Shown piece by piece: positions 24,792 to 37,014 of a stretch of 64,000 bases of DNA; the first letter of the stretch is position 1, and every line of letters starts with the position of its first letter. The stretch is from Mycolicibacterium sp. HK-90. Lineage in GTDB: Bacteria; Actinomycetota; Actinomycetes; Mycobacteriales; Mycobacteriaceae. A program made the position numbers and the translations under genes. The DNA is taken from contig NZ_CP129613.1 in assembly GCF_030486405.1 (NCBI RefSeq), forward strand, positions 2,294,001-2,358,000. The letters run 5' to 3'. A model generated the notes under the pieces. That model was not told where the DNA came from. It saw only the letters and a list, made by a program, of their open reading frames with translations, and made no database searches.

Positions 24792-26246
24792 ATGGACCAA
24801 TCGACACAGACATCCGTGAAGCCGCGCACCCTGGCCGAAAAGGTTTGGGACGACCATGTGGTGGCGCGCGGTGAGGGAGAGGGCGCGGCCAGAGAGCCCG
24901 ACCTGATCTACATCGACCTGCATCTCGTGCACGAGGTCACCAGCCCGCAGGCATTCGATGGTCTGCGCTTGGCGGGCCGGCCGGTGCGACGTCCCGACCT
25001 GACGATCGCGACCGAGGACCACAACGTGCCGACGGTCGACATCGACAAGCCGATCGCCGATCCGGTTTCGCGCACGCAGGTCGAGACATTGCGGCGCAAC
25101 TGCGAGGAATTCGGCATCCGGCTGCACCCGATGGGTGATGTCGAGCAGGGCATCGTGCACATCATCGGACCGCAGCTCGGACTGACTCAGCCGGGTATGA
25201 CGGTCGTCTGTGGGGACAGCCACACCTCGACCCACGGTGCGTTCGGCGCCATTGCGATGGGCATCGGCACGTCCGAGGTCGAACACGTGATGGCCACCCA
25301 GACACTGCCGCTCAAGCCGTTCAAGACCATGGCGGTCAACGTGGACGGCGTTCTGCCGCCCGGGGTGAGTGCCAAGGACATCATCTTGGCCGTCATCGCC
25401 AAGATCGGGACCGGTGGCGGGCAGGGGCATGTCATCGAATACCGGGGCAGTGCGATCGAGGCGCTGTCCATGGAAGGTCGTATGACGATCTGCAACATGA
25501 GCATCGAAGCGGGCGCGCGGGCCGGGATGGTCGCCCCCGACGAGACCACCTTCGAGTTCCTCAAGGGTCGTCCGAATGCTCCCAAGGGCGCCGACTGGGA
25601 TGCCGCGGTCGCCGCGTGGAGCCAGTTGCGCACAGACGAGGGCGCCGAATTCGACACCGAGGTCTACCTGGACGCCGCCACGCTGAGCCCGTTCGTGACC
25701 TGGGGCACCAACCCGGGCCAGGGGGTGCCGCTGTCCGCCGCGGTGCCCGATCCGGAGCTGATGGGGGACGACGCCGACCGTCAGGCCGCGGAGAAGGCCT
25801 TGGCCTACATGGATCTTCGACCCGGGATGGCGATGCGTGACATCGCGGTCGACACCGTGTTCGTCGGCTCGTGCACCAACGGACGCATCGAGGACCTGCG
25901 GGTGGTGGCCGACGTGCTGCGTGACCGCAAGGTGGCCGACGGGGTCCGGATGTTGGTCGTGCCGGGCTCGATGCGGGTTCGATCCCAGGCCGAATCGGAA
26001 GGTCTAGACCAGATTTTCACCGCTGCCGGCGCCGAATGGCGTCAGGCCGGCTGCTCGATGTGCCTTGGTATGAACCCCGACCAATTGTCCCCGGGGCAGC
26101 GCTGCGCCTCGACGTCCAACCGGAATTTCGAAGGCCGACAGGGTAAGGGAGGCCGCACCCACCTGGTCTCTCCGGCCGTCGCGGCAGCCACCGCGGTGCG
26201 CGGAAAGCTGGCGTCCCCTGCCGATCTGCCTGCTGCGTCCCGCTGA
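24792..26246 (+). CDS. leuC: 3-isopropylmalate dehydratase large subunit
   Basis: A 484-residue aconitase-type subunit that, with LeuD, converts 2- to 3-isopropylmalate. The three Cys ligands of the 4Fe-4S cluster are at about 361 (VGSCTNG), 421 and 424 (GCSMCLG). [14 protein letters not shown] is the aconitase substrate motif. AAGT-type spacing with GAAGTAGCG before ATG gives a weak ribosome-binding site. The 119-base leader 24673-24791 contains the shared control region with the IclR gene. Separated from leuD by 13 bases in one operon. Confidence 0.97.
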   Translation: MDQSTQTSVKPRTLAEKVWDDHVVARGEGEGAAREPDLIYIDLHLVHEVTSPQAFDGLRLAGRPVRRPDLTIATEDHNVPTVDIDKPIADPVSRTQVETLRRNCEEFGIRLHPMGDVEQGIVHIIGPQLGLTQPGMTVVCGDSHTSTHGAFGAIAMGIGTSEVEHVMATQTLPLKPFKTMAVNVDGVLPPGVSAKDIILAVIAKIGTGGGQGHVIEYRGSAIEALSMEGRMTICNMSIEAGARAGMVAPDETTFEFLKGRPNAPKGADWDAAVAAWSQLRTDEGAEFDTEVYLDAATLSPFVTWGTNPGQGVPLSAAVPDPELMGDDADRQAAEKALAYMDLRPGMAMRDIAVDTVFVGSCTNGRIEDLRVVADVLRDRKVADGVRMLVVPGSMRVRSQAESEGLDQIFTAAGAEWRQAGCSMCLGMNPDQLSPGQRCASTSNRNFEGRQGKGGRTHLVSPAVAAATAVRGKLASPADLPAASR

Positions 26247-26259
26247 GAGGAACACAAAA

Positions 26260-26853
26260 ATGGAAGCGTTCAGCACTCACACCGGCATCGGCGTCCCGCT
26301 GCGGCGGTCGAATGTCGACACCGACCAGATCATCCCCGCCGTCTATTTGAAGCGGGTAACCCGAACGGGTTTCGAGGACGGATTGTTCGCGGCCTGGCGC
26401 ACCGATCCGTCGTTCATTCTGAATCTCCCGCCATTCGACAAAGGCTCCGTCTTGGTCGCCGGCCCCGATTTCGGCACCGGATCCTCACGCGAACATGCCG
26501 TCTGGGCCCTCATGGACTATGGCTTCCGGGTGGTTATCTCATCCCGATTCGCCGACATTTTCCGCGGCAACGCCGGCAAGGCCGGGCTATTGGCCGCCGA
26601 GGTCTCCCAAGATGATGTCGAGCTCTTATGGAAGCTCATCGAGCAGAATCCCGGGCTGGAAATCACTGTGAATCTTCAAGATCGAAATGTGGTCGCCGGA
26701 ACGGTTGTGGTGCCGTTCAGAATTGACGACTACACGGCCTGGCGACTGCTCGAGGGACTCGACGATATAGGCCTTACGCTGCGGAAACTCGATGCGATCG
26801 AGGATTACGAGAAGCACCGGCCGGCCTGGAAGCCGCGCACTCTGCCGGCCTGA
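26260..26853 (+). CDS. leuD: 3-isopropylmalate dehydratase small subunit
   Basis: A 197-residue swivel-domain partner of Leu[19 protein letters not shown] and [15 protein letters not shown] are the conserved active-site loops. Translation follows leuC after 13 bases with GAGAGGA upstream. A GGGTGC-TTCG-GCACCC hairpin lies 15 bases after the stop. Together with leuB (5278) it completes the window's part of the leucine pathway; leuA is not in the window. Confidence 0.97.
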   Translation: MEAFSTHTGIGVPLRRSNVDTDQIIPAVYLKRVTRTGFEDGLFAAWRTDPSFILNLPPFDKGSVLVAGPDFGTGSSREHAVWALMDYGFRVVISSRFADIFRGNAGKAGLLAAEVSQDDVELLWKLIEQNPGLEITVNLQDRNVVAGTVVVPFRIDDYTAWRLLEGLDDIGLTLRKLDAIEDYEKHRPAWKPRTLPA

Positions 26854-26868
26854 TTCAGGGGCTGTCAG

Positions 26869-26884
26869 GGGTGCTTCGGCACCC
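26869..26884 (+). terminator. Small UUCG hairpin after leuD
   Basis: GGGTGC-TTCG-GCACCC is a perfect 6-bp stem capped by the very stable UUCG tetraloop. It lacks a T run, so it may mainly mark the 3' end of the leuCD message. The remaining gap up to hupB carries the hupB promoter. Confidence 0.5.
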
Positions 26885-26992
26885 GAATTCGCCGCCTGCC
26901 AAACCGGTTCTGGACCCGCCCGGGCGGAGTCCAAGTGGGGCAAGCGGATTGCCGGATTGTTCGCTAGCTACGCCTGAAATTGCGCGTGGCTC

Positions 26993-27022
26993 TTGGAAAT
27001 CAGTGGTCAGAGGGTTTACCGT
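26993..27022 (+). promoter_or_regulatory. hupB promoter with flanking inverted repeat
   Basis: TTGGAA (26993-26998), an 18-base spacer and TACCGT (27017-27022) make a good SigA-type promoter. CAGTGGTC (27001-27008) in the spacer is repeated inverted as GACCACTG (27045-27052) in the leader. The leader also holds a GGTCC-AAGGA-GGACC hairpin (27034-27048) just before the GGAGG of hupB. Regulator or self-binding site is possible. Confidence 0.55.
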
Positions 27023-27068
27023 GTCCTCTAGTCGGTCCAAGGAGGACCACTGGTTTCGGAGGTTTTGG

Positions 27069-27716
27069 ATGAACAAAGCGGAGCTCATCGACGTACTCAC
27101 AACCAAACTGGGCACCGATCGTCGGCAGGCTACCGCCGCGGTCGAGAACGTTGTGGACACCATCGTCCGCGCGGTGCACAAGGGCGACAGTGTCACGATC
27201 ACCGGCTTCGGTGTTTTCGAGCAGCGCCGTCGCGCTGCCCGGGTGGCCCGTAACCCGCGCACCGGCGAGACGGTGAAGGTCAAGCCCACTTCGGTGCCGG
27301 CTTTCCGTCCGGGTGCGCAGTTCAAGGCGGTTGTCTCTGGGGCGCAGCGTCTCCCGTCTGAGGGCCCGGCCGTCAAGCGTGGGGTCACTGCGGGCCCGGC
27401 CAAGCGCGCCGCCGCCAAGAAGACCGTCGCCAAGAAGGCCCCGGCCAAGAAGGTGGCAGCCAAGAAGGCCCCGGCCAAGAAGGCCGCGACCAAGGCTCCG
27501 GCCAAGAAGGCCGCGACCAAGGCACCGGCGAAGAAGGCGGCCGTAAAGAAGGCTCCGGCCAAGAAGGCCGCGACCAAGGCTCCGGCCAAGAAGGCCGCGA
27601 CCAAGGCGCCCGCCAAGAAGGCCGCGACCAAGGCACCCGCCAAGAAGGCCGCGACCAAGGCACCCGCCAAGAAGGCGGCCGCCAAGAAGGCCCCGGCCAA
27701 GAAGGGCCGCAAGTAA
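27069..27716 (+). CDS. hupB: DNA-binding protein HU with lysine-rich tail (HupB/MDP1)
   Basis: A 215-residue nucleoid protein. Residues 1 to about 90 are the HU fold ([10 protein letters not shown] ... [18 protein letters not shown] ... [11 protein letters not shown]). From about 105 a histone-H1-like tail follows, built of repeats of the type PAKKAATKA and APAKKA, very rich in Lys, Ala and Pro. This tail is specific to actinobacterial HU and compacts DNA, binds RNA and is a target of acetylation and phosphorylation in mycobacteria. GGAGG is six bases before ATG. The repetitive tail DNA (27412-27713) is prone to length variation. A hairpin terminator follows. Confidence 0.97.
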   Translation: MNKAELIDVLTTKLGTDRRQATAAVENVVDTIVRAVHKGDSVTITGFGVFEQRRRAARVARNPRTGETVKVKPTSVPAFRPGAQFKAVVSGAQRLPSEGPAVKRGVTAGPAKRAAAKKTVAKKAPAKKVAAKKAPAKKAATKAPAKKAATKAPAKKAAVKKAPAKKAATKAPAKKAATKAPAKKAATKAPAKKAATKAPAKKAAAKKAPAKKGRK

Positions 27717-27728
27717 TTACGGTGAAGG

Positions 27729-27761
27729 CACGTCGTGAGCCCTAGATGAGCTCACGACGTG
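27729..27761. terminator. Bidirectional terminator between hupB and mutT1
   Basis: CACGTCGTGAGC (27729-27740) and GCTCACGACGTG (27750-27761) form a perfect 12-bp stem with a nine-base loop, followed by TCTTTCTCG on the hupB side. The genes on either side are convergent. Confidence 0.85.
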
Positions 27762-27778
27762 TCTTTCTCGTGTTCGGT

Positions 27779-28717
27779 CTAATGCGTCGCGGACAGCGGG
27801 CTGCACATGTGATCGGCGGCCACGACCCGGCCGTCGACCAGCGACAGAACCCAGCTGCTGCCTTTGCGATTTCCCGTCGTGGACGGGCGGACGCCGTCGC
27901 GTTCGCACCACCAGGAAATCAGCCCCGGGATCACCTTGCCTTGTGAGCAGATCACTGGCGTTCCCGCGCGCGCGGCGAGGTCGATCAATCGATGGCGGGC
28001 GGCCTTGTGGTCGTCGGCGTAGGCCTCTTCGGTGAGCGTCGGCTCGTTGTGGATGTCCACGCCGAGTTCCTGGCCCAGAGGTTCCAGCGTCTGGTGGCAG
28101 CGCAGCCGATCGGCCGCGTAAAGCGTTGTGGCACCGAATGCCAGTAGTTGGGCGACCAGTGCCTCGGCCTGAGCCCGGCCCTTCTTGTCCAGTGGCCGCT
28201 TGCGATCGTCGCCTTTGAAACGGGACCGCCGTCCGGCCGTACCGTGCCTGACGATCAGCACCGTCTTTGTGTCGGGCGGGCATTTCATGAAGCGGCGCAA
28301 CACTTTTCGGTCATGCGGGTAAACCATCTGATCCATTGCCGCGGGTACCGGAAGCCAGATGAGCTTGTCCACCTCGTCGTTGGGGGTGAAGTCGCCACCT
28401 GTGGCGCGGGCAGCCCAGTACCAGACCCGTTTGGTTCCCTGGGGGATGTCGTACGAGATCGAGCCGAGCCGGCGGCCGAGCTGTGCGGTGTAACCCGTCT
28501 CCTCGTGAACCTCGCGTACGGCGGCAACAGGTTCGGTCTCGCCGAAGTCGACCTTGCCCTTCGGCAGGGACCAATCGTCGTACCGCGGACGGTGGATGAC
28601 GGCCACCTCGGCGGCCTCCGATCCGGTGGCGTCCCCACTGGGACGCCACAACACGGCCCCAGCCGCGGGCACGAGCCTGGGGCCCGGCTTCTCCGCTGCC
28701 GTGTTGTCTTTGGACAC
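27779..28717 (-). CDS. mutT1: MutT1: Nudix hydrolase fused to histidine phosphatase
   Basis: A 312-residue two-domain sanitiser of oxidised nucleotides. The N-terminal Nudix box GX5EX7REUXEEXGU is intact ([20 protein letters not shown] then TGY), expected to hydrolyse 8-oxo-(d)GTP and diadenosine polyphosphates. The C-terminal half is a histidine phosphatase starting with [10 protein letters not shown] (RHG motif), which removes phosphate from the products. This fusion is the known mycobacterial form. GTG 28717 has GGAG at five bases. It lies downstream of ppk1 on the same strand, 54 bases apart, and probably shares its transcript. Confidence 0.95.
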   Translation of the reverse strand: MSKDNTAAEKPGPRLVPAAGAVLWRPSGDATGSEAAEVAVIHRPRYDDWSLPKGKVDFGETEPVAAVREVHEETGYTAQLGRRLGSISYDIPQGTKRVWYWAARATGGDFTPNDEVDKLIWLPVPAAMDQMVYPHDRKVLRRFMKCPPDTKTVLIVRHGTAGRRSRFKGDDRKRPLDKKGRAQAEALVAQLLAFGATTLYAADRLRCHQTLEPLGQELGVDIHNEPTLTEEAYADDHKAARHRLIDLAARAGTPVICSQGKVIPGLISWWCERDGVRPSTTGNRKGSSWVLSLVDGRVVAADHMCSPLSATH

Positions 28718-28771
28718 CTCAACTCCTGCAGGTCGTTCACCAGTTGGGCAGCAGGCCCGGGCCGGTCGGGT

Positions 28772-30967
28772 TCAGGGGTGCCGGTGACGTTCCATCAACG
28801 ACACCTGATGGTCGCGAACGGTCTGCCCCTCCTGGGGCAGTGCCGTCCAGTGACCATCGTGTCGCAACTCCCAGCACCTGGTGGCCGGATCCATTGCGGA
28901 CTCGAACACGTCGTTGAGCTGGGCGGTGAGTCGAGGGTCCTTGACCTGAGCCATCACCTCGACACGGCGGTCGAGATTACGATGCATCATGTCGGCACTT
29001 CCGATCCAGAACTCGTTGATGGCGCGGAAGTGAATAATCCGGGAGTGCTCCAGGAAGCGGCCGAGGATCGAACGCACGGTGATGTTGTCGGAATAGCCCG
29101 GCACGCCGGGGCGCAGCGCACAGATACCCCGCACCACGATGTCGACCGGGATACCGGCCTGTGATGCCCGGTAGAGCGCGTCGATCACCTGCTCGTCGAC
29201 CAGTGCGTTGGCCTTCAACCGGATTCCGGTCGTGGCCCCTTCGTGGTGCGCGGCGATCTCCCGGTCGATGCGCTCAATGATGCCCTTGCGCACACCCCGC
29301 GGAGCCACCAACAGATTGCGGTAGGCGTCCTTGCGCGAGTAACCCGTCAGGGAATTGAACAGGTCGGTGAGGTCGGCGCCGATGTCGGGATCGGCCGTGA
29401 GCAAGCCCACGTCTTCGTACAGCCGAGCGGTTTTCGGGTTGTAGTTGCCCGTGCCGATGTGGCAATAGCGCCGGATCGTCGATCCTTCACGCCGCACCAC
29501 GAGGCACGTCTTGCAGTGGGTCTTCAGCCCGATCAACCCGTAGACCACATGCACCCCGGCCTGTTCGAGCGCTCGGGCCCACTTGATGTTGGCCTGCTCA
29601 TCGAAGCGGGCCTTGATCTCGACGAGTGCCACCACCTGCTTGCCGGCCTCAGCCGCGTCGATCAGTGCGTTGACGATCGGCGAGTCACCGGACGTGCGGT
29701 ACAGCGTCTGCTTGATGGCCAGCACGTTGGGATCGGCGGCGGCCTGCTCGATGAAGCGCTGCACGGTGGTGGAGAACGAGTCATAGGGGTGATGCACCAG
29801 CACATCCCCGTCACGCAGCGTCGAGAAGATGCTCTTGGGCGTCTCGCGCTCGCCGAACGCCGGCGGGGTGGCGGGCACGAACGGCCGATCCTTGAGCGCG
29901 GGCCGATCCACGGCATAGATCTGCCACAACGCGGAAAGGTCCAACAGCCCGGGCACCTCGATGACGTCGCCGGGCGCCACATCCAGTTCCCTCAGCAGCA
30001 GTTCGAGCATGCTCTCGGTCATGTCGTCGGACACTTCGAGTCGGACGGGGGAGCCGAACCGCCTGCGCGCCAGTTCACGTTCGAGCGCCTGCAGCAGATC
30101 CTCGTCGCGATCCTCTTCGACCTCGAAGTCGGCGTTACGGGTGATCCGGAAGGCGTGGTGCTCAACGATCTCCAGGCCGGGGAACAACACCGGCAGGAAC
30201 GCTGCGATGAGTTCCTCCATCGGCAGGAACCGCACCACCGCCGATCCATCGGCGGGAGGACTCAGCTCCACGAAGCGACCGACGTTGTCGGGCACCTTGA
30301 TCCTGGCGAAGTGTTGTCCGCCGTCTTCGGGATGTTTGACGGTGATGGCCAGGTTCAGGCTCAGCCCGCTGACGAATGGGAACGGGTGCGCAGGGTCCAC
30401 CGCCAACGGGGTGAGGACCGGAAAGACCTGTTCGTGGAAGTAGGTGGAGAGCTTGGCACGTTCGGGTTCGTCGAGCTGTGCCCAGTTGACGATGACGATG
30501 CCTTCGTCGGCCAGCGCGGGGCGGACCGAGTTGAGGAATACGCTGGCATGACGGCTGGCGATCTGCTGGGTGCGTTCGTTGATTCGGCGCAGCTGCTCGC
30601 GCGGGGACAACCCATCGGCCGAGCGCACCGAAAGTCCCATCTCGTCACGGCGTTTGAGGCCGGCCACCCGGACCATGTAGAACTCGTCGAGATTGGACGC
30701 GAAGATCGCCAGGAATTTCGCCCGCTCGAGCAGCGGCAGCGACGGGTCGGCGGCGAGGGCGAGAACCCGGGCGTTGAAATCCAGCCAGCTCAGTTCGCGA
30801 TTGAGGTAGCGATCGTCGGGCAACGCGTTGTCCACTGCCGGTGAGGTGGCCGCCGGTGGCGCTTCGGGCGTCGATGACCCGACGGACAGCCCCGATGCGG
30901 CTGCGGCGGCCTCCGGTTGGGAGTCGTCCGACCGGGTCCCGGGCTCGGCTTCGGTGGCTTCGCTCAT
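28772..30967 (-). CDS. ppk1: Polyphosphate kinase 1
   Basis: A 731-residue enzyme that makes polyphosphate from ATP and runs in reverse. [13 protein letters not shown] opens the N-terminal domain. The phosphorylated His is in [18 protein letters not shown], and the second catalytic segment is [20 protein letters not shown] of the two phospholipase-D-like C-terminal domains. The first 45 residues are an acidic, Ala/Pro-rich disordered extension. In mycobacteria ppk1 feeds the MprAB-SigE-RelA stress cascade. Location next to mutT1 and fbiD is conserved (Rv2984). Confidence 0.96.
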   Translation of the reverse strand: MSEATEAEPGTRSDDSQPEAAAAASGLSVGSSTPEAPPAATSPAVDNALPDDRYLNRELSWLDFNARVLALAADPSLPLLERAKFLAIFASNLDEFYMVRVAGLKRRDEMGLSVRSADGLSPREQLRRINERTQQIASRHASVFLNSVRPALADEGIVIVNWAQLDEPERAKLSTYFHEQVFPVLTPLAVDPAHPFPFVSGLSLNLAITVKHPEDGGQHFARIKVPDNVGRFVELSPPADGSAVVRFLPMEELIAAFLPVLFPGLEIVEHHAFRITRNADFEVEEDRDEDLLQALERELARRRFGSPVRLEVSDDMTESMLELLLRELDVAPGDVIEVPGLLDLSALWQIYAVDRPALKDRPFVPATPPAFGERETPKSIFSTLRDGDVLVHHPYDSFSTTVQRFIEQAAADPNVLAIKQTLYRTSGDSPIVNALIDAAEAGKQVVALVEIKARFDEQANIKWARALEQAGVHVVYGLIGLKTHCKTCLVVRREGSTIRRYCHIGTGNYNPKTARLYEDVGLLTADPDIGADLTDLFNSLTGYSRKDAYRNLLVAPRGVRKGIIERIDREIAAHHEGATTGIRLKANALVDEQVIDALYRASQAGIPVDIVVRGICALRPGVPGYSDNITVRSILGRFLEHSRIIHFRAINEFWIGSADMMHRNLDRRVEVMAQVKDPRLTAQLNDVFESAMDPATRCWELRHDGHWTALPQEGQTVRDHQVSLMERHRHP

Positions 30968-31005
30968 CGTTCAGATCATTCCTTATCCGGCCGGTCCCCG
31001 GCTAC

Positions 31006-32734
<1,729 letters not shown>

Positions 32735-32766
32735 CAGACCTCCGGACCGAGGAGGGCAGGGCAACC

Positions 32767-33873
32767 ATGGACGGCGTGTACGGAGATTCCACCCGGAGCG
32801 TCAAAGCTGTTGGTCTGGAATCGGTTCCGGGACAGCCGGTGGCGCCGATCCCCGTCCCGGCGTCGACGTTTCACCTCTCGCCCGACGAGGCCGAGCCCCT
32901 GGACAGCTACGGCCGCAGCTCCAATCCGTCGTGGCGGCAACTGGAGTCGGCGCTCGCCGAGCTCGAAGGCGCGGCCGCCGCGCTCACGTTCGGTTCGGGC
33001 ATGGCGGCCATCACCTCGGCCCTGCGCGTGCTGGCCAAACCCGGAACCACGCTCGTGGTCCCCGCTGACGGCTACTACCAGGTCCGTCGGTATGCGGCTG
33101 AATACCTTGCCCCGCAAGGAATCACGGTCATCGAGGCGCATGTGGCCGGCATCTGCGAGGCCGCGGCTCACGCCGATGTGGTGCTCGCCGAGACACCGGC
33201 CAACCCCGGGCTCGACGTTGTCGACCTGCACCGGCTCGCGATGACGTGCCGCGGCCGCGGCGCCACCCTCGTCGTCGACAACACCACCGCCACCCCGTTG
33301 GGTCAGCAGCCGCTGTCGCTCGGTGCCGACCTGGTGGTGGCCAGCGCCACCAAATCGTTGTCCGGGCACAGCGATCTGGTGGCCGGCTACGTCGCGGGCA
33401 GCCAGCCCGAGTTGATGGCTGCCGTGGAGCGCGACCGGCTGCTGGCCGGGCCGATCCTTGGCGCGTTCGAGGCCTGGCTGGTGCTGCGCAGCCTCGGCAG
33501 TGCCGGACTGCGTTTCGAACGGCAATGCCAGAACGCCGCCGCGCTGGCGGTGATGCTGCGCAACCATCCGGCGGTGCGTTCGGTGCGGTACCCCGGGCTC
33601 CCCGGCGATTCGGCACACGAGCTCGCCGCCACCCAGATGAAGCGGTTCGGTGGCTTGGTGTCGATCGAGCTGGCCGATGCCGCGGCCGTGCATGCCCTGG
33701 TGGACCGCAGCGCGCTGCTCATCGCGTCGACGAGTTTCGGCGGTATCCACACCTCGGTCGATCGCCGGGCCCGCTGGGGCGACCCGGTGCCTCCGGGATT
33801 CGCCCGGATCTCGGCCGGGATCGAGGACACCGACGACCTGATCGCGGACGTGGAGCAAGCCCTGCGCGGATGA
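32767..33873 (+). CDS. Cystathionine gamma-lyase/synthase-like PLP enzyme
   Basis: A 368-residue member of the Cys/Met metabolism PLP family. The PLP lysine is in SATKSLSGHSD, the phosphate-binding loop is FGSGMAAITS, and SYGRSSNPSWRQLE is the family's N-terminal YxRxxNPT-like motif with Ser for Thr. Expected reactions are beta/gamma elimination or replacement on cystathionine or homoserine esters. Family members are usually 380-400 residues and this one is slightly short at the N-terminus. The physiological reaction cannot be separated by sequence. AGGAGG stands about seven bases before ATG. Confidence 0.85.
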   Translation: MDGVYGDSTRSVKAVGLESVPGQPVAPIPVPASTFHLSPDEAEPLDSYGRSSNPSWRQLESALAELEGAAAALTFGSGMAAITSALRVLAKPGTTLVVPADGYYQVRRYAAEYLAPQGITVIEAHVAGICEAAAHADVVLAETPANPGLDVVDLHRLAMTCRGRGATLVVDNTTATPLGQQPLSLGADLVVASATKSLSGHSDLVAGYVAGSQPELMAAVERDRLLAGPILGAFEAWLVLRSLGSAGLRFERQCQNAAALAVMLRNHPAVRSVRYPGLPGDSAHELAATQMKRFGGLVSIELADAAAVHALVDRSALLIASTSFGGIHTSVDRRARWGDPVPPGFARISAGIEDTDDLIADVEQALRG

Positions 33874-33934
33874 AAGCCCAGTTCAGGATGCGCCGGAGGG
33901 CAGAGTCCGGCCGGGACGGTAGCCTCTCTAGGTT

Positions 33935-35056
33935 GTGACTGCCCGCAATCAGACCGGATCCCGCACCCGCGTCGCCGTCGTCTACGGCGGGCGTAGCTCT
34001 GAGCACGCGATTTCCTGCGTGTCGGCCGGCAGCATCCTGCGCAACCTCGACCCGGAGCGCTTCGAGGTGGTCGCCGTCGGGATCACGCCCGACGGTTCAT
34101 GGATGCTGACCGACGGGCGGCCCGAGACGCTCGCGATCTCCGACGGTCAGCTGCCCGAAGTGACCGAGACATCCGGTACCGAACTCGCGCTGCCTGCCGC
34201 CCCGAACCGCAGCGGCCAGCTGCTGGCGTTGGGTAACGGTCCCGGTGAACTGCTGGCCGCCGTCGACGTGGTGTTCCCCGTGCTGCACGGCCCGTACGGC
34301 GAGGACGGCACCATTCAGGGTCTGCTCGAACTGGCCGGGATTCCGTATGTGGGTTCCGGTGTGCTGTCGAGTGCCGCCGGGATGGACAAAGAGTTCACCA
34401 AGAAACTGCTGGTCGCCGAGGGGCTGCCGATCGGCGATTTCGTGGTGCTGCGCGCGAACGACGTCACGCTGGATTTCGAAGGCCGGGAACGGCTCGGCCT
34501 TCCGGTGTTCGTCAAACCCGCCCGGGGCGGCTCCTCGATCGGAGTCAGCCGGGTCGCGGCGTGGGATGAACTCCCTGCGGCCATCGAACTGGCCCGGCGC
34601 CATGATCCGAAGGTCATCGTCGAGGCGGCGGTGCCGGGCCGCGAACTGGAGTGCGGTGTCCTCGAGTTCCCCGACGGCAGGGTCGAGGCCAGCACCCTTG
34701 GTGAGATCCGGGTGGCCGGGGTGCGCGGACGTGAGGACGGCTTCTACGACTTCGCCACCAAATATCTCGTCGACGCGGCCGAACTGGACGTGCCGGCCAA
34801 GGTCGATGACGACATCGCCGAGGAGGTCCGCCGGCTGGCCGTGCGCGCATTCTCCGCGATCGACTGCCAGGGGCTGGCGCGCGTCGACTTCTTCCTCACC
34901 GACGACGGGCCGGTGATCAACGAGATCAACACCATGCCGGGGTTCACCACGATCTCGATGTTCCCGCGGATGTGGGCGGCCAGCGGTGTGGACTACCCGA
35001 CTCTGCTGACCGCGATGGTCGAAACCGCGCTGGCCCGGGGCACCGGCCTGCGCTGA
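33935..35056 (+). CDS. ddl: D-alanine--D-alanine ligase
   Basis: A 373-residue ATP-grasp enzyme that joins two D-Ala for peptidoglycan and is the target of D-cycloserine. [19 protein letters not shown] opens the N-terminal domain (GGxSxEH-x-S). [16 protein letters not shown], the ATP-binding [14 protein letters not shown] and the terminal [15 protein letters not shown] with metal-binding Glu and Asn are present. GTG 33935 follows TAGCCT at nine bases, so the message has almost no leader. The stop lies in a perfect 14-bp palindrome (35051-35064, CGCTGAGCTCAGCG) that also contains the stop of the convergent gene. Confidence 0.96.
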   Translation: MTARNQTGSRTRVAVVYGGRSSEHAISCVSAGSILRNLDPERFEVVAVGITPDGSWMLTDGRPETLAISDGQLPEVTETSGTELALPAAPNRSGQLLALGNGPGELLAAVDVVFPVLHGPYGEDGTIQGLLELAGIPYVGSGVLSSAAGMDKEFTKKLLVAEGLPIGDFVVLRANDVTLDFEGRERLGLPVFVKPARGGSSIGVSRVAAWDELPAAIELARRHDPKVIVEAAVPGRELECGVLEFPDGRVEASTLGEIRVAGVRGREDGFYDFATKYLVDAAELDVPAKVDDDIAEEVRRLAVRAFSAIDCQGLARVDFFLTDDGPVINEINTMPGFTTISMFPRMWAASGVDYPTLLTAMVETALARGTGLR

Positions 35057-35058
35057 GC

Positions 35059-35637
35059 TCAGCGGGCGGGGGCCGGTACCGGCTCCTGCGCGGGAATCGT
35101 GCGGGCGATCTGGCCCGAGATCTGTTGAATCGGTGTCGGTCCCGAACCGGCAGGCAGAGTCAGCGCGATGTACACCGGGCGGTCGACCGCGTACCAGGTG
35201 CTGCGGCCCAGGTCATCCGCCTCGCCGCCGGGGCTGCCGACGCCCGTTTCCCCCACCCGGAACCACTGGACCTCGTCGACGACCTGCAGTGGAGCGCCCA
35301 CGACGAAATCGGTGGGCTGCTCCACCCCGCAGCGCAGCACCACGGGCTCCGTGTCCGGCTCGGCCCGCCAGGCAGCGGTGCCGGGCGGCGCCGGTTCGAC
35401 GGTGGGGGCGCGCCGGAAGTCTCCGAGTTGTTGGGGGAGTGCGTTCAGCAGGTCGTGGCACTGCTGGCTCTCGGCCTGCGGTGCGGGCACGGATGGGATC
35501 GCGACGGGTTGCTGCTCGGGCGAGCGCTGCCGTGACGCCGCGATGCCCAGCACGGTGATCAGCACCGAGACCGCGACGACAACTGCCGCGATCAGCAGGG
35601 CGCGGGGCGGTCCGTCGACGGCATGCGAGTCGGTCAC
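35059..35637 (-). CDS. DUF3515-family membrane-anchored exported protein
   Basis: A 192-residue protein of unknown function, equivalent to Rv2980. One N-terminal membrane segment (about 10-35, LLIAAVVVAVSVLITVLGI) is followed by an extracellular DUF3515 domain with paired Cys (QQCHDLL and LRCGVEQ), a conserved Arg-x-Glu segment (AWRAEPDTEPVVLRC) and WYAVDRPVYIALTLP. GTG 35637 follows a TAGAGT box at seven bases, so it is probably leaderless, although the box overlaps the stop of the AsnC-like gene upstream. Proximity to ddl may hint at cell envelope work, which is inference. Confidence 0.85.
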   Translation of the reverse strand: MTDSHAVDGPPRALLIAAVVVAVSVLITVLGIAASRQRSPEQQPVAIPSVPAPQAESQQCHDLLNALPQQLGDFRRAPTVEPAPPGTAAWRAEPDTEPVVLRCGVEQPTDFVVGAPLQVVDEVQWFRVGETGVGSPGGEADDLGRSTWYAVDRPVYIALTLPAGSGPTPIQQISGQIARTIPAQEPVPAPAR

Positions 35638-35647
35638 ACCACCAACT

Positions 35648-35890
35648 CTATGGCCGCAGCCCGTTGGCAATGGGACAGGTCAGGGTGCGGGTGATTCCCC
35701 CGACCTGCTGCACCGCGGGCACCACGTCGGATTGCAGCGCCGCCAGGGTGTCGGCACTGATACGCACGACCACGTCGTAGGGACCGGTGACGTATTCGGC
35801 GGACACCACGCCGGCGAGCGCAGCGAGTTGCTTGGCGACGACTTCGGCGCGGCCCACTTCCGTCTGGATCAGCACGTAAGCCTCCACCAC
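35648..35890 (-). CDS. Stand-alone AsnC/Lrp ligand-binding domain protein
   Basis: An 80-residue protein that is only the RAM (ACT-like) domain of Lrp/AsnC regulators: VEAYVLIQTEVGRAEVVAKQ, then YDVVVRISADTLAALQ and GGITRTLTC. It has no DNA-binding helix-turn-helix. Such stand-alone RAM proteins bind amino acids and may modulate full-length Lrp proteins. It starts with GTG and is divergent from thiL with about 107 bases between. Confidence 0.87.
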   Translation of the reverse strand: MVEAYVLIQTEVGRAEVVAKQLAALAGVVSAEYVTGPYDVVVRISADTLAALQSDVVPAVQQVGGITRTLTCPIANGLRP

Positions 35891-35997
35891 CGGCGATCTC
35901 CTCCATCTCGCTGCATAAACTGCTGGCCGCAGGCACCAAACGTACCGCAGGTCGGGTCTGGGTTCTCGGACGCGGCAGCCGGCCGGCAGGAGGCGAT

Positions 35998-36990
35998 GTG
36001 ACCAGGGACATGACCGGCGCGGATTCCGGTGACGGCAACGGCCGCACCCTCGCGGAAGCCGGGGAATTCGTCGTCATCGACCGGCTGGTGGCGGGACGCA
36101 CACAAGCCGCGGCCGTGACGCTCGGACCCGGCGACGATGCGGCAGTGGTGGCGGCGGGCGACGGACGCACCGTGGTCTCCACCGACATGCTGGTGCAGGA
36201 TCGCCATTTTCGGCTCGACTGGTCGTCACCGCACGACATCGGGCGCAAGGCCATCGCCCAGAACGCCGCCGACATCGAAGCGATGGGAGGGCGCGCCACG
36301 GCCTTCGTGGTCGCGTTCGGTGCGCCGCCGGATACCTCGGTGAGCGCCGCGGCCGGCGTGGCCGACGGGCTCTGGGACGAGGCGCGTCTACTGGGTGCCA
36401 GCATCGCGGGTGGAGACCTGGTCCGAGCCCCGCTGTGGGTGATATCGGTCACGGCGCTAGGGGATCTCGAGGGCCGGGAACCGGTGCGCCGCAGCGGTGC
36501 CCGGGCCGGCGATACGGTGGCGGTATCGGGCGAACTCGGTCGTTCGGCGGCCGGTTACGCCCTGTGGGACCGCGGCTTCGAAGGACAGGCCCGCTTCGGG
36601 GAACTGCGGCAGCGGCATCTGACCCCGCAACCGCCCTATGGGCAGGGTGCGTTGGCCGCCGAGGCCGGAGCCACGGCGATGACCGATGTCTCCGACGGCC
36701 TCCTCGCCGATCTCGGCCATATTGCGACGGCTTCCGGGGTCGGCATCGACCTGGACACCAGGCAGCTCGACGGTGATCGGCTGGCGGTCGCCGAGGCCGC
36801 CGCAGCCACGGGCGACGACCCGTGGGAATGGGTGCTGGGCGGTGGGGAGGATCATGCCCTGGCCGCGACCTTCCCCGGCGCACCGCCGCCAGGCTGGCGA
36901 GTGATCGGACGGGTCTTCGACGGGCCGGCGGAAGTGCTCGTCGACGGCGCCACGTGGGCGGGAAACGCGGGATGGCAGTCGTTCGACTGA
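35998..36990 (+). CDS. thiL: Thiamine-monophosphate kinase
   Basis: A 330-residue enzyme that phosphorylates thiamine phosphate to the active cofactor thiamine diphosphate. GPGDDAAVV and STDMLVQDRHF hold the metal-binding Asp residues of the PurM/ThiL fold, followed by KAIAQNAADIEAMGG and GGDLVRAP. TDVSDGLLADLGHIA and GGGEDHALAATFP are the C-terminal nucleotide site. AGGAGG lies four bases before GTG 35998; ATG 36010 is an alternative. It is followed directly by ung. Confidence 0.95.
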   Translation: MTRDMTGADSGDGNGRTLAEAGEFVVIDRLVAGRTQAAAVTLGPGDDAAVVAAGDGRTVVSTDMLVQDRHFRLDWSSPHDIGRKAIAQNAADIEAMGGRATAFVVAFGAPPDTSVSAAAGVADGLWDEARLLGASIAGGDLVRAPLWVISVTALGDLEGREPVRRSGARAGDTVAVSGELGRSAAGYALWDRGFEGQARFGELRQRHLTPQPPYGQGALAAEAGATAMTDVSDGLLADLGHIATASGVGIDLDTRQLDGDRLAVAEAAAATGDDPWEWVLGGGEDHALAATFPGAPPPGWRVIGRVFDGPAEVLVDGATWAGNAGWQSFD

Positions 36991-37014
36991 GTGGCCACGC
37001 TAAGTTGGCTTTCC

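Noticed and set aside
27412..27713. Tandem repeats resembling a repeat array (CRISPR-like)
   Set aside because: They encode the Lys/Ala/Pro tail of HupB in frame, with no unique spacers.
36991..37014. ung starting at GTG 36991
   Set aside because: Start 37015 gives the family length (227 aa) and fits the -10 spacing; the extra eight residues are not conserved in the M. tuberculosis protein.
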